A DNA stretch of 64,000 nucleotides from Caulobacterales bacterium (lineage in GTDB: Bacteria > Pseudomonadota > Alphaproteobacteria > Caulobacterales > Parvularculaceae): the NCBI GenBank assembly GCA_020638525.1, contig JACKIL010000008.1:1-64000 (forward strand). The letters are read 5' to 3'. Shown here piece after piece: positions 17,135 through 26,113 of the stretch (position 1 is its first letter; each line of letters starts with the position of its first letter). The notes below the pieces were generated by a model that was not told the origin of the DNA, did not search any database, and was given only the letters and a program-made list of their open reading frames with translations. The translations under genes were made by a program, and so were the position numbers.

Positions 17135-20100
17135 ATGAGCGAACAGGTTTCAGGAACAGCAATCATCGGCGCGAAAGAAGCGTGGACAAAGCGCGGCGCG
17201 CTTGAAGTTTATGGCGCGCCGGACGGCGCCGATGCGCTCGCCATCGCTGAGGCCGCTGAAGCGCGCTCGGGGCTCGTCGTACACATTGCGCGCGACGGAA
17301 CGCGCGCGGCGGCGATGACCGAAGCGCTTCATTTCTTCGCGCCGCAGATCCCCGTCGTAGAGTTTCCTGCCTGGGACTGCCTTCCCTACGACCGCGTCTC
17401 GCCGTCGCCGGCGGTCTCATCCGCGCGCATGGCGGCGCTTGCCGTGCTTGCGGGACATGACGGCAAGAGCCCGCTCATCGTCTCGACCTCCATCAACGCA
17501 GCGACGCAGCGCACGCCGCCGAAAGAGATCGTGAAAGCCTCGCGGTTCCATCTTGAGATCGGCGAGGTCTCATCGATTGAAGATCTCGTCAGCTATCTCG
17601 CCGCAAGCGGCTATTCGCGCGCGAGCACGGTGCGCGAGGCGGGCGAGTTCGCTGTGCGCGGCGGCCTTGTCGATATGTTTCCGCCCGGCGCGGAAGAGCC
17701 GATCCGGCTCGATTTTTTCGGCGACCAGCTGGAGACCGTCAGAGCGTTCGATCCGGCGACGCAGCTGACGACGCGCCAGCTTCGCTCCGTCGAGCTTGCC
17801 GCCGCGACAGAAATTCTGCTGACGGACGAAATGATCTCCCGTTTCCGGTCAAGCTACCTTGCAACGCTTGGCGCCGCTGGCGACGATCCCGTCTATGAGG
17901 CTGTCAGCGCAGGCCGCAAGCACGCCGGCATGGAGCACTGGCTGCCGCTCTTCTACGACCGGCTCGACACGCTCTTCGACTTCACCGAGCACGGGCTTGT
18001 CTTTCTCGAGCACCTCGCGAACGAGGCCGTTGAGGAACGTTTCGCAGCGATCAAGGACTATTACGAAGCTCGCGCTGAAGACGCGACCGAAAGGAAGCCT
18101 CGTAACTCTGAATTCTCCGGCCCCGCCTACCGTCCGCTCGCGCCGGATGCTCTCTATTTCTCGCCTGACGAATGGAAATCCCGTCTTGGGGAAGCTGACT
18201 TGAGGCCGCTATCGCCTTTCGCGGCGCCCGAAGGAAGACGATCGTTTTCCTATGGCGCCAAAGTGGGGCGAACTTTCGCCGCCGAACGCGCCGCGGAAAA
18301 AGTGAATGTCTTCGACGCAGTGCGCGAACAGGCGCGCGCGCTGATGGGCGAGGGCAAGCGCGTCTTCATCGCGTGCTGGACGGAAGGCTCTGCCGATAGA
18401 ACCGGCGCCGTTCTCGCCGACCATGGCGCCGACAAGGTGAAGCACTATTCAAGCTGGGAAGAAGCGCGGAAGGGCGACGCGAAATCCATCGGTACGGTCG
18501 TGCTCGGTCTTGAAAACGGCTTCGTCACGCCCGGCTACGCCTTCATTTCAGAGCAGGACATTCTCGGCGACCGGCTCGTCCGACGCGGGCGCAAGCGGCG
18601 GGCGGAGAACTTCCTCACTGAAGCTTCGAGCCTTCTCGTCGGCGATATCGTCGTTCATGTCGACCACGGGGTCGGCCGGTATATCGGTCTCAAGACGCTC
18701 GAAATTCAGGGCGCGCCGCATGACTGCCTGCAACTCGAATATGCGGGCGGGGACAAGCTCTTCCTGCCGGTCGAGAACATCGACCTTCTTTCGCGCTTTG
18801 GCTCGGACGATCCGGCGACCCAACTCGACAAACTCGGCGGGGCAGGCTGGCAGAGCCGCAAAGCCAAGATGCGCGCGCGCATCCGCATGCTTGCGGAACA
18901 GCTCATCGCGATCGCGGCCAAGCGCGAAATGAAGGTCGTCTCGCCTATCGCGCCGCCTTCAGGGGCCTATGACGAGTTCTGCGCGCGCTTCCCCTATGCG
19001 GAAACGGACGATCAACTCAACGCCATCGCCGATGTGGTGGAGGATCTCGCCAAAGGACGCCCAATGGACCGGCTCGTTTGCGGCGATGTCGGCTTCGGCA
19101 AAACGGAAGTCGCGCTGCGCGCCGCGTTCATCGTTGCCATGACAGGGCGTCAGGTCGCCGTCATCGCGCCGACGACCTTGCTTGTGCGCCAGCACTTCAA
19201 GAACTTCACCGAGCGCTTCCGGGGCTTCCCCCTTAATATCGCAACCCTGTCGCGTTTCGTTTCCGCCGCAGACGCCGAGAAAACACGTCAGGGGCTGGAA
19301 AACGGCAGCGTCGATATTGTCATCGGCACGCACGCGCTCCTCGCGAAGACGATCAAGTTCCGCGATATCGGCATGATCGTCGTCGATGAAGAGCAACATT
19401 TCGGCGTGAAGCACAAAGAGCGCCTGAAAGAGTACCGCGCCGATACCCATGTGCTGACGCTCACGGCGACGCCCATTCCTCGCACGCTTCAGCTGGCGCT
19501 GAGCGGCATTCGCGATCTCTCGCTCATCGCGACGCCTCCGGTGGACAGGCTCGCTGTCCGCACCACGGTCGGCCCATTCGATCCGGTGGTCGCTCGCGAA
19601 ACCTTGCTGCGCGAGCACTATCGCGGCGGGCAGAGCTTCTATGTCGTGCCGCGCATCGCAGACCTTGATGGCGTCGCCGAGTTCCTGACGGAAAACGTGC
19701 CGGAAGTCCGCTACAAGATTGCGCACGGCCAGATGGGCGCGGGCGAACTCGAAGACATCATGACCGCCTTCTATGACGGCAAATTTGAAGTGCTTGTCTC
19801 GACGACCATCATCGAATCCGGCCTCGACATTCCGACGGCGAACACGCTCATCGTCCACCGCGCCGATCGCTTCGGATTGGCGCAGCTTTATCAGATCCGC
19901 GGGCGCGTCGGACGCTCGAAAGTGCGCGCCTACGCTTATCTGACGACGCCGCCTCGCCAGAAGCTCACCGATGGCGCGGAACGTCGCCTGAAAGTGATGC
20001 AGTCTCTCGATACGCTCGGCGCGGGCTTCACGCTCGCCTCGCACGACCTCGATATTCGGGGAGCGGGCAATCTCCTCGGCGAAGAACAGTCAGGGCAGGT

Positions 20101-20644
20101 GAAGGAGGTCGGCGTCGAGCTCTATCAGCACATGCTCGAGGAAGCGGTGGCCGAGCTCAGGGACGGCGAGGCGGCCGATGAAGAAACGTGGTCGCCACAG
20201 ATCAGCATTGGCGCATCGGTGCTCATTCCCGAAGACTACATCGCCGACCTCAATGTGCGCATGGCGCTCTATCGCCGCCTCGGCGATCTGTCGACCGAGC
20301 AGGACATTCAGGGCTTCGGCGCGGAACTGGTCGACCGCTTCGGGCCGCTTCCGGTTGAAGTCGAGCATCTCATGCAAGTCGTTGCGATCAAGGCGATGTG
20401 CCGCCGCGCTGGCGTTGCGAAGATCGACGTCGGGCCGAAAGGCGCCGTCATTTCATTCCGGAACGATGTCTTTGCAAACCCCGCCGGCCTTGTGGGTTAC
20501 ATCTCGACATCGCCTAACGACATCAAACTGCGCCCAGACCAGAAACTCGTCTTCCGTCAGAACTGGCCGGATGAGAAATTGCGTCTCAGGGGATGCCGCT
20601 CAATCCTCGGCATATTGCAGGATATCGCTTCCGAGGCCGCCTAG
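17135..20644 (+). CDS. mfd: Transcription-repair coupling factor Mfd
   Basis: A 1169-residue protein with the full Mfd domain order. The N-terminal UvrB-like module includes FFAPQIPVVEFPAWDCLPYDRVSPS. An RNA-polymerase-interacting CarD-like domain starts VVHVDHGVGRYIGLKTLE (about 510). The translocase core has Walker A GDVGFGKTEVALRAAF, Walker B VDEEQHFGVKHKE, TATPIPRTLQLALSGIRD and QIRGRVGRS. A TRCF C-terminal domain follows. It removes stalled polymerase and recruits UvrA. The ATG at 17135 is preferred over the upstream TTG. The stop overlaps the convergent neighbour by 4 bases. Confidence 0.96.
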   Translation: MSEQVSGTAIIGAKEAWTKRGALEVYGAPDGADALAIAEAAEARSGLVVHIARDGTRAAAMTEALHFFAPQIPVVEFPAWDCLPYDRVSPSPAVSSARMAALAVLAGHDGKSPLIVSTSINAATQRTPPKEIVKASRFHLEIGEVSSIEDLVSYLAASGYSRASTVREAGEFAVRGGLVDMFPPGAEEPIRLDFFGDQLETVRAFDPATQLTTRQLRSVELAAATEILLTDEMISRFRSSYLATLGAAGDDPVYEAVSAGRKHAGMEHWLPLFYDRLDTLFDFTEHGLVFLEHLANEAVEERFAAIKDYYEARAEDATERKPRNSEFSGPAYRPLAPDALYFSPDEWKSRLGEADLRPLSPFAAPEGRRSFSYGAKVGRTFAAERAAEKVNVFDAVREQARALMGEGKRVFIACWTEGSADRTGAVLADHGADKVKHYSSWEEARKGDAKSIGTVVLGLENGFVTPGYAFISEQDILGDRLVRRGRKRRAENFLTEASSLLVGDIVVHVDHGVGRYIGLKTLEIQGAPHDCLQLEYAGGDKLFLPVENIDLLSRFGSDDPATQLDKLGGAGWQSRKAKMRARIRMLAEQLIAIAAKREMKVVSPIAPPSGAYDEFCARFPYAETDDQLNAIADVVEDLAKGRPMDRLVCGDVGFGKTEVALRAAFIVAMTGRQVAVIAPTTLLVRQHFKNFTERFRGFPLNIATLSRFVSAADAEKTRQGLENGSVDIVIGTHALLAKTIKFRDIGMIVVDEEQHFGVKHKERLKEYRADTHVLTLTATPIPRTLQLALSGIRDLSLIATPPVDRLAVRTTVGPFDPVVARETLLREHYRGGQSFYVVPRIADLDGVAEFLTENVPEVRYKIAHGQMGAGELEDIMTAFYDGKFEVLVSTTIIESGLDIPTANTLIVHRADRFGLAQLYQIRGRVGRSKVRAYAYLTTPPRQKLTDGAERRLKVMQSLDTLGAGFTLASHDLDIRGAGNLLGEEQSGQVKEVGVELYQHMLEEAVAELRDGEAADEETWSPQISIGASVLIPEDYIADLNVRMALYRRLGDLSTEQDIQGFGAELVDRFGPLPVEVEHLMQVVAIKAMCRRAGVAKIDVGPKGAVISFRNDVFANPAGLVGYISTSPNDIKLRPDQKLVFRQNWPDEKLRLRGCRSILGILQDIASEAA

Positions 20645-21975
20645 CGTTCCGCAGTGCGCGGCTCCACGCCATTGAGCCGCGCAAGCGCAGCCGCGATTGT
20701 TTCATCGAGGCGCGATCCAGGCGTGCGTTCTATCGCGGCGGAGGCCGCCGCCACCGCGTAGAGATTGCGCTCGCCGCGGGTGCGGAACATCGTATTGGCG
20801 ATGACGCCTTCGATGCGCCTTGCGGCGAATGTCGCATCCGCCGCCACGGCGCCGCTCATCAGCACGATGAATGTGTCCCGTGTCAGACGGCCGACGAAAT
20901 CTTCCGCGCGGCAGACGCGGTTGATGAGGCGCGCAGCTTCCGTGAGCGTTCGGCCTGCTGTTATATCGCCGTCTTCAGGCGCTGCAGGCGCAAGACGAAT
21001 GCAGACAAGCGCCGTCGGCCTGCCGGTCTGATCCGCGCGGGCGAAAATCCGCTCAGCGTGCTGAGCGAAGAACTGCGGCGTGAACGCGCCTGAAAAGCGA
21101 TCGCGAACGCCGTCGCCGGCGCACGCAGCAAGGAAACGCCGCATCGCCCCTACGAGCCGCGCGCGTCGAGAAACGGCGAGGAGGCGCGCCGGAAGGTCTT
21201 CAACGAGGTGTTGCGGCAGCATGGCCTCGGCGGCGTTTGCTGTCGCAAGCTTGAGGCGCGGTCCTTCATCCGGCGCCGCCATGATGACGGGCAGGTCCTG
21301 AAAGCGATGATGCCGGCGCAGCGAACGGGCGAGACTAATCAGGGGATCGCCTTCAGCCTTCGGCAAAAATACGGCGACGTCGAAGAGGCCGGTTTCCAAT
21401 GCGCGCAGCGCTTGGCCAGCAGTTAGCGCCGCACCGCAATTGGAAGCGACGCCTTCCGCCGCCGAAAGCGCGGCGAGAGCGAGCGGGCCGGGCGCGCTTG
21501 CAATGAGGACCGAAGGCGCCTTGCTGGAGGTCTCGATCGGCGGAAACTCGGAGAGCCGGGTCGATGCGGCGACGCTCTTGAGGCGTTCGCCCGTTTCCTC
21601 CGCAATGCTTCTGATGCGCAGCCGGTAGCGGCAGATGTCGATGACAGGGGAGAGGTCTGTTTCAGCGATCACGAGATCGCCGAAGCGGCGCAAATGCGCG
21701 CGCTCGGCGGAAGTAAGGTTAGCGCCTCCGATGAAGACGATCCCGCACTCCGGCGCGCGGCTCCGCGCGGCCTCGGCGAGCTTCTGGGCGCCCTTAACCG
21801 TAAGCCGGCTAGAACGGACATCGACAAGCGCGACATCGATTACGCCTTCGACCGGCGGTTCGGCGATGGCGTAGCCAGCGCGGCGAAACAGGGCCGAGGC
21901 GTCCGAAAATGAACCGCTGTCCGCAGAAATCCATGCGAATCGCGCGCGCGGCGTATCGTTTTGAAGTCGTTCCAT
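20641..21975 (-). CDS. PleD-like protein with degenerate GGDEF domain
   Basis: A 444-residue protein with the layout REC-like, REC-like, GGDEF-like. The first two modules (about 10-130 and 155-280) look like response-regulator folds but lack the usual acidic pocket and phosphoacceptor context. The C-terminal region follows the GGDEF pattern (FSGAFTPQFFAQHAERIFARADQTGRPTALVCIRL ... VCRAEDFVGRL). At the signature position, however, it reads TRDTF instead of GGDEF. Cyclic-di-GMP synthesis is therefore unlikely; a scaffold or sensing role is possible. The ATG at 21975 is preferred over a TTG at 22005. Confidence 0.7.
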   Translation of the reverse strand: MERLQNDTPRARFAWISADSGSFSDASALFRRAGYAIAEPPVEGVIDVALVDVRSSRLTVKGAQKLAEAARSRAPECGIVFIGGANLTSAERAHLRRFGDLVIAETDLSPVIDICRYRLRIRSIAEETGERLKSVAASTRLSEFPPIETSSKAPSVLIASAPGPLALAALSAAEGVASNCGAALTAGQALRALETGLFDVAVFLPKAEGDPLISLARSLRRHHRFQDLPVIMAAPDEGPRLKLATANAAEAMLPQHLVEDLPARLLAVSRRARLVGAMRRFLAACAGDGVRDRFSGAFTPQFFAQHAERIFARADQTGRPTALVCIRLAPAAPEDGDITAGRTLTEAARLINRVCRAEDFVGRLTRDTFIVLMSGAVAADATFAARRIEGVIANTMFRTRGERNLYAVAAASAAIERTPGSRLDETIAAALARLNGVEPRTAER

Positions 21976-22014
21976 CCCGGCCCGTTCGAACTGGGCGCGG
22001 GTCAAGATTGCTTT

Positions 22015-23772
22015 CTAGCGGGTCCGCGCGCCTTGACGGGCGTTATTCAATTTGCGGGCCGCTTTTGTGGACGCTTTCGCCGTTTCCGGATCCTTGGATT
22101 CCGTCGAGGCGGATACGACGCCGGACTCGGCAAGACAGACGTCCTGCTCGCCTGCATTAGGGAAGATTCCGGCCGCGGCGCGTTCTTCGTAGCAGGGGAG
22201 CGCGGCGAGGAATTCCTGGGGTTTGTCGATCGGCCCGGCCTCGCGATAGAGCCGGGCGGTCGGAACGCCGACATAGCGCCAGTGCCACGGCTCGTAGCTG
22301 TCCACCCCCGGCAGGTAATCATTGCCCTGCGGGTAGGAGAGGATGAAGCCGAACTGGAACCCATTCTCCTCAAAGCAGTGATAGGCGGAATCGCTGCGAC
22401 GCATGAAGCGCCCGTTGACATCGACATCGGCTGCAAGGCCGGTCTGGTGCTCCGACATGCCCGGCGGCGTGACGGTGCCGAGATAGCCGATGCGGTCGTA
22501 GAGTTCGCGCTGGGTCTTGTAGGAGCGATAGCCGGAGCGGAGCGTGATCCGCTCGCCGGACTCCGACGAGCAGAGGGAGATAAGCTGAGCGAGGCGCACG
22601 GGCAGGTTCGCTTCGCGCGGATCGTCCGCGTCGATGTCCGCAGCGAGGCGGAGCTTCATCTCGTCAATGCCTTCCGCCTTGCTGAGCGGGACGGAAAAGT
22701 CAGCCGCGGAAATAAGATCCGTAGGCGCATAGTCGGCGGGCATCAGGAAGTATTGCGAGACGGGGCGGTTGATATCCGTGCGGCGGTCGCGGGCGCGGTT
22801 AACCGCGTAACGCTGCGCGCCGAAGGCGTCGCGGAAGAGCGAACGCATGTGCTCATAAAGCGCTTGCGCCTCGGTCGCGCGACCCTGGCGTTCGTAAATG
22901 CCGGCGAGAAGTTTGATGTAGAGACTGAGGTCGGGGCTATTCGCACCTTTGAGTTTTTCCTGCGCGTGAAACGCTTCGAGATAGAGCGCTTCAGCATCGG
23001 CGAGGCGGCCCATATCCGCAAAGACAGGGCCGAGCAGGAGCGCGATCTGCACCGTCGCCTGATTTTCCGCGCCAAGAAGGTCGCGGCGGATTTCATAAGC
23101 CGACGAGAGGAGACCCGCAGCGGCGTAAACGCCTTCCTCATGCATGGAATAGAACGCGCCAAGCGCGCCCATCTGGCTCGCTGTCGCAAGGCGGGCTTCC
23201 GGAGATCCTTTGATGAGTTCCCCGCCGCCTTTGAGTTTCAGCGATTCCGCAAAGAGATCGGCGGCGCCGAGAATGCGCGCGGCGTAATCGCCTTCGGGCG
23301 ATTTCCCGCCCGTGTCATCCGCGCCGGACGCCTGATCGCCTGCAAGTTCAAGAAACGCGAAGTAGATCGCTGTCGCCTTGTCGACTTCTCCTGCGAGGAT
23401 GTGCGCATGGGCGAGATTGTCTTCCATCGCGGCGCGGGAGGAGGCGCTGAGCGAATCCGCCCAGCTCGAAGAGAGGGCCTGTTCCATGAGGGAGGCGCCG
23501 CGCGAATATTTTCGGGCCTTGATTTCAGCGGAGGCGAGATCGGCTTTCAGGGGCGCCAGCGCTTCTTCGCTGATACCGCCTTCCCGGCGCATCTTCAGGA
23601 CGCGCTCTCCGTAGGGAACGGCGCGTTTGGCTTCGCCTGACGACCACAGCGCTTCAAACCGGCTCATGGCGGCGTCAGGATCTGTCCGCACCACCACGTT
23701 GAACCAGCTTATGTAAGTCGCCGCCAGCGCCACAAATGCGGCGGAAAACATGAATGGCGAACGCAACGACAT
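22015..23772 (-). CDS. TPR-containing D-alanyl-D-alanine carboxypeptidase (VanY type)
   Basis: About 585 residues. An N-terminal signal anchor (FMFSAAFVALAATYISWFNVVV) leads into TPR-like helical repeats (about 40-330, e.g. DMGRLADAEALYLEAFHAQEKLKG). A C-terminal peptidase M15B/VanY domain follows, with zinc and catalytic motifs SGYRSYKTQRELYDR, MSEHQTGLAADVD (SxHxxGxAxD) and EPWHWRYVG. It probably trims peptidoglycan stem peptides in the periplasm. Fusion of a long TPR array to VanY is uncommon. The start could also be the ATG at 23838. Confidence 0.82.
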   Translation of the reverse strand: MSLRSPFMFSAAFVALAATYISWFNVVVRTDPDAAMSRFEALWSSGEAKRAVPYGERVLKMRREGGISEEALAPLKADLASAEIKARKYSRGASLMEQALSSSWADSLSASSRAAMEDNLAHAHILAGEVDKATAIYFAFLELAGDQASGADDTGGKSPEGDYAARILGAADLFAESLKLKGGGELIKGSPEARLATASQMGALGAFYSMHEEGVYAAAGLLSSAYEIRRDLLGAENQATVQIALLLGPVFADMGRLADAEALYLEAFHAQEKLKGANSPDLSLYIKLLAGIYERQGRATEAQALYEHMRSLFRDAFGAQRYAVNRARDRRTDINRPVSQYFLMPADYAPTDLISAADFSVPLSKAEGIDEMKLRLAADIDADDPREANLPVRLAQLISLCSSESGERITLRSGYRSYKTQRELYDRIGYLGTVTPPGMSEHQTGLAADVDVNGRFMRRSDSAYHCFEENGFQFGFILSYPQGNDYLPGVDSYEPWHWRYVGVPTARLYREAGPIDKPQEFLAALPCYEERAAAGIFPNAGEQDVCLAESGVVSASTESKDPETAKASTKAARKLNNARQGARTR

Positions 23773-23939
23773 CGCCCCAGAGACACCCCTCGCCCGACTA
23801 TCAACCCCAGTAGGGGAGGCTAGCATCAACGGCGCCATGAATCGAGACCGCGATTGAGGAAATGCGAGGCGCCGACCGGGGTGGCGCTCGTCATCGCGCG
23901 CGTTTATGGCGAGGGCGTAAGGCGAATTCGGAGACAAGC

Positions 23940-24674
23940 ATGACGAGTACTGGTCGCCGGCGTATCTATCTGATGCGCCATGGGCATGTGGATTATTTCG
24001 CGCCGGATATCACCGACCCGCGGATGGTGCCCCTGACAGAAGAGGGCAGGCGGCAGGCCCAGGCGGGACGGGACGCGCTGCGCAATATCGACTTCGATCT
24101 CACTGTATATTCGGGCCTGCCGCGCACGCGAGAGACTGCCGAGATCGTCCTCGCGGCCCATGGCGATGCGCCGAAGCTCCTTGTCGAGGCCGGGCTTGAG
24201 GAGCTGAAGAGCGGCTGGATCAAGGCGACCTCCCGCGAGGAGCTGGCGGCTCGTCTGGCCTTCTGCTTTGACGAGGCGGCCTCGGAAGGCGCGCGCTTCC
24301 TCCCCGATGGAGAGACCTTCGCGGACGCCGAACAGCGGATCGTGGCCGGTATCAACAGGCTTGTGCTCGGCCGCAGCTGGCGCACGGCGTTGATCGTCGC
24401 CCATGAGGGGGTGAACCGCATCCTGCTCGGCTGGGCCTGCGGCGGGGGGCTCGCCTCGATCGGCGCGTTCGAGCAGGATCTGTGCTGCATCAACGTGATA
24501 GACGTCGACATTACGCCAGCGCCGCAGGGCGGGGTGCAGATCGAGCGGGCGATCATCAAGGCGCTCAACATCACGCCCTACGACTATGTGAAGGGGGGCC
24601 TGCCGAGAACGAGCCTTGAGCACCTGTTCGAGGTCGATTTCGGGGGAGCGCGGCCTCGGCCAGCCCATAGCTGA
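23940..24674 (+). CDS. Histidine phosphatase family protein
   Basis: A 244-residue member of the phosphoglycerate-mutase-like histidine phosphatases. The N-terminal catalytic motif is YLMRHGHVDYF (Arg13-His14-Gly15). Also visible are SGLPRTRETAEIVLAAHGD, the acidic LEELKSGW segment and the second histidine in LIVAHEGVNRILLGWACGG. Such proteins act on phosphorylated metabolites or phosphohistidine; the substrate is unknown. The internal ATG at 23940 starts the domain cleanly. It is divergent from the VanY peptidase. Confidence 0.85.
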   Translation: MTSTGRRRIYLMRHGHVDYFAPDITDPRMVPLTEEGRRQAQAGRDALRNIDFDLTVYSGLPRTRETAEIVLAAHGDAPKLLVEAGLEELKSGWIKATSREELAARLAFCFDEAASEGARFLPDGETFADAEQRIVAGINRLVLGRSWRTALIVAHEGVNRILLGWACGGGLASIGAFEQDLCCINVIDVDITPAPQGGVQIERAIIKALNITPYDYVKGGLPRTSLEHLFEVDFGGARPRPAHS

Positions 24675-24751
24675 TCCGGGAGGACGGCCTACCTTTTGTC
24701 ATGTTTTCTGGTTAACATCCCTCTTGGTGGGTTTTCTTCAGGGGTGGCGGC

Positions 24752-25612
24752 ATGGCTTACGGAACAAAACGCGGGTTCAAGTCGACGGGCGAATACAGCA
24801 TGGGCGACATCGCCGGGCTGGCGCTCGCCGGGGCGGTCGGCATCATCGCTGCGGTGGTGACGGACTATCAGCAGCAGGGTGAAACGTCCGCGCTTTACAC
24901 GATCAACCAGTGGGTGGTTGCAGCCGCCAAGATGCTCGGCTTTGGCGACGTGCCGCTTTGGGTCGTCATTGCAGGCCTCGTCGGACTTGGGGCGGGGTCC
25001 ATCTTCTACTTCCAGCCGATCACGCGTCAGGGCGCCTTTGCGCAGGGCTTCGGTCTTCTCGCCGTGCTGATGACGGCGGTGCCGTCTGATCTCGCCGGCA
25101 GCCTCGAGACAGTCGTCGGCGGCGATCTTCCGGGCCTTCAGCCTGCGTCCTATCGCGAAGCCAAGCTTGGCGACGGCGTTCAGCACGCGTCCTTTGCGGC
25201 CGGTGAAGCGCGCGTCGTCCTCGCGCAGGCGGAGGATGATCCCGCAGCTTCCTATGAAGTCACGATCACGGTGAACTTCCCGAACGGCTTGCCTGACGAA
25301 TATGAAACGATGATCCGCAAAGGCACGCTGCGCGGCCGCCTGCATAACCAGCAGATGGATGCGACCTACAACATCTTCCGCGCAGGCGGCGGCATTATCG
25401 AGCAGCGCGGCAAGTCGCTGATCATTCGCGCCGGCGTTCCGGCCCGATCGGAGGCCGCAACGCTCTGGGTGCGGATTGAGTGCGACGGTTACACGATCGA
25501 AGAACAGTCTTCAGAGGCGCGCCTCGGCTCGCCGCTGAACTGGACGATCGATATGCAGGCGTCGAACGTGCCACTCTTCATCCAGCGTCTTCGCAAGTCC
25601 TACTGGTTCTAG
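24752..25612 (+). CDS. Conserved-looking membrane protein of unknown function
   Basis: A 286-residue protein. Hydrophobic segments lie at about 18-40 (IAGLALAGAVGIIAAVVTDY), 70-92 (VPLWVVIAGLVGLGAGSIFYF) and 95-115. The C-terminal half (from about 165) is a soluble beta-rich domain: YEVTITVNFPNGLPDEYETM, GKSLIIRAGVPARSEAATLWVRIECDGY, ending IQRLRKSYWF. I do not recognise a named family. The separation of a small membrane part and a periplasmic or cytosolic beta domain suggests an envelope role. It is followed by the tRNA-Ser remnant. Confidence 0.7.
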   Translation: MAYGTKRGFKSTGEYSMGDIAGLALAGAVGIIAAVVTDYQQQGETSALYTINQWVVAAAKMLGFGDVPLWVVIAGLVGLGAGSIFYFQPITRQGAFAQGFGLLAVLMTAVPSDLAGSLETVVGGDLPGLQPASYREAKLGDGVQHASFAAGEARVVLAQAEDDPAASYEVTITVNFPNGLPDEYETMIRKGTLRGRLHNQQMDATYNIFRAGGGIIEQRGKSLIIRAGVPARSEAATLWVRIECDGYTIEEQSSEARLGSPLNWTIDMQASNVPLFIQRLRKSYWF

Positions 25613-25640
25613 GCTCGCTCCGGTCCGTTGCTCGGGCGCC

Positions 25641-25685
25641 TGGCGGATGGGGTGGGATTCGAACCCACGCGCGCCTTCGGCGCGC
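25641..25685 (-). pseudogene. Truncated tRNA 3' half (variable arm, T arm, acceptor end, CCA)
   Basis: On the minus strand this reads a hairpin like a class II long variable arm (GCGCGCC-GAA-GGCGCGC, 25669-25685), then a T arm GTGGGTTCGAATCCCAC, then CCCATCCGCCA. The last 29 bases (25641-25669) are identical to the 3' end of the intact tRNA-Ser 115 bp away. No 5' half, D arm or serine anticodon stem is present. It looks like a displaced tRNA 3' end, as left by site-specific integration, or a partial tandem duplication. Confidence 0.75.
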
Positions 25686-25755
25686 AAAACTTTGAATGTC
25701 GTGGGTGAGACGACTTTCGCGGTGCTCGCGCTGGTCCGTTGTTCAAGCGCCGTAG

Positions 25756-25845
25756 TGGCGGATGGGGTGGGATTCGAACCCACGGAGACGTCGCCGCCTC
25801 GCCGGTTTTCAAGACCGGTGCCTTCAACCACTCGGCCACCCATCC
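25756..25845 (-). tRNA. tRNA-Ser (anticodon TGA)
   Basis: The minus strand reads a full class II tRNA of 90 bases including encoded CCA. The acceptor GGATGGG pairs with CCCATCC. The anticodon loop in GGTCTTGAAAACC presents TGA. A long variable arm and the T arm GTGGGTTCGAATCCCAC follow, then discriminator G and CCA. Serine identity follows from the anticodon and long variable arm. No RNA scan was run. Confidence 0.95.
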
Positions 25846-26113
25846 GGACCATTGAAATCAGGCGCTTAGGGCCAGCTTTGCAGCCCCGCCGCCCGGTCCG
25901 CGGCAGGAACTGGACCAAACCGGGAGCCAAATCAAGGGGCGCGGCCGGCGGCGCGCGCTTTGCACCTGCTATTGGGTGAAACCACCTATCGATTTCCTGG
26001 CCAAGCCTTTCAATTATAATCAGTTAGGCGCCGGGTCTCATCCAGCGGCGGAGGTCAAGGCGCCAAGAGTGAAGTCAGTTGCGTCGCGCTGGAAAGAAGA
26101 GAGGTGAAGAGCG

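Larger units (their letters stand above)
25613..26113. other. Intergenic region with tRNA-Ser and truncated tRNA copy
   Basis: This 501-base gap holds the tRNA-Ser gene and a 3'-half tRNA copy, both described separately. The remaining stretch from 25846 to 26113 shows no convincing gene. It must contain the promoter of the tRNA (minus strand) and of the AraC gene (plus strand). Apparent open frames across this region read GVGFEPT-like peptides, which are tRNA sequence, not protein. Confidence 0.8.

Noticed and set aside
21961..23640. A 559-codon plus-strand open frame over the VanY peptidase gene
   Set aside because: The opposite strand encodes recognisable VanY motifs; this frame has none.
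25669..25685. GC-rich hairpin read as an intrinsic terminator after the unknown membrane gene
   Set aside because: On the plus strand it is followed by AAAAC, not a T run; it fits better as a tRNA variable arm.
25511..25979. Small open frames containing GVGFEPT- or RVRIPPHPP-like peptides
   Set aside because: These are translations of the tRNA-Ser and its truncated copy, a common false-gene signature.
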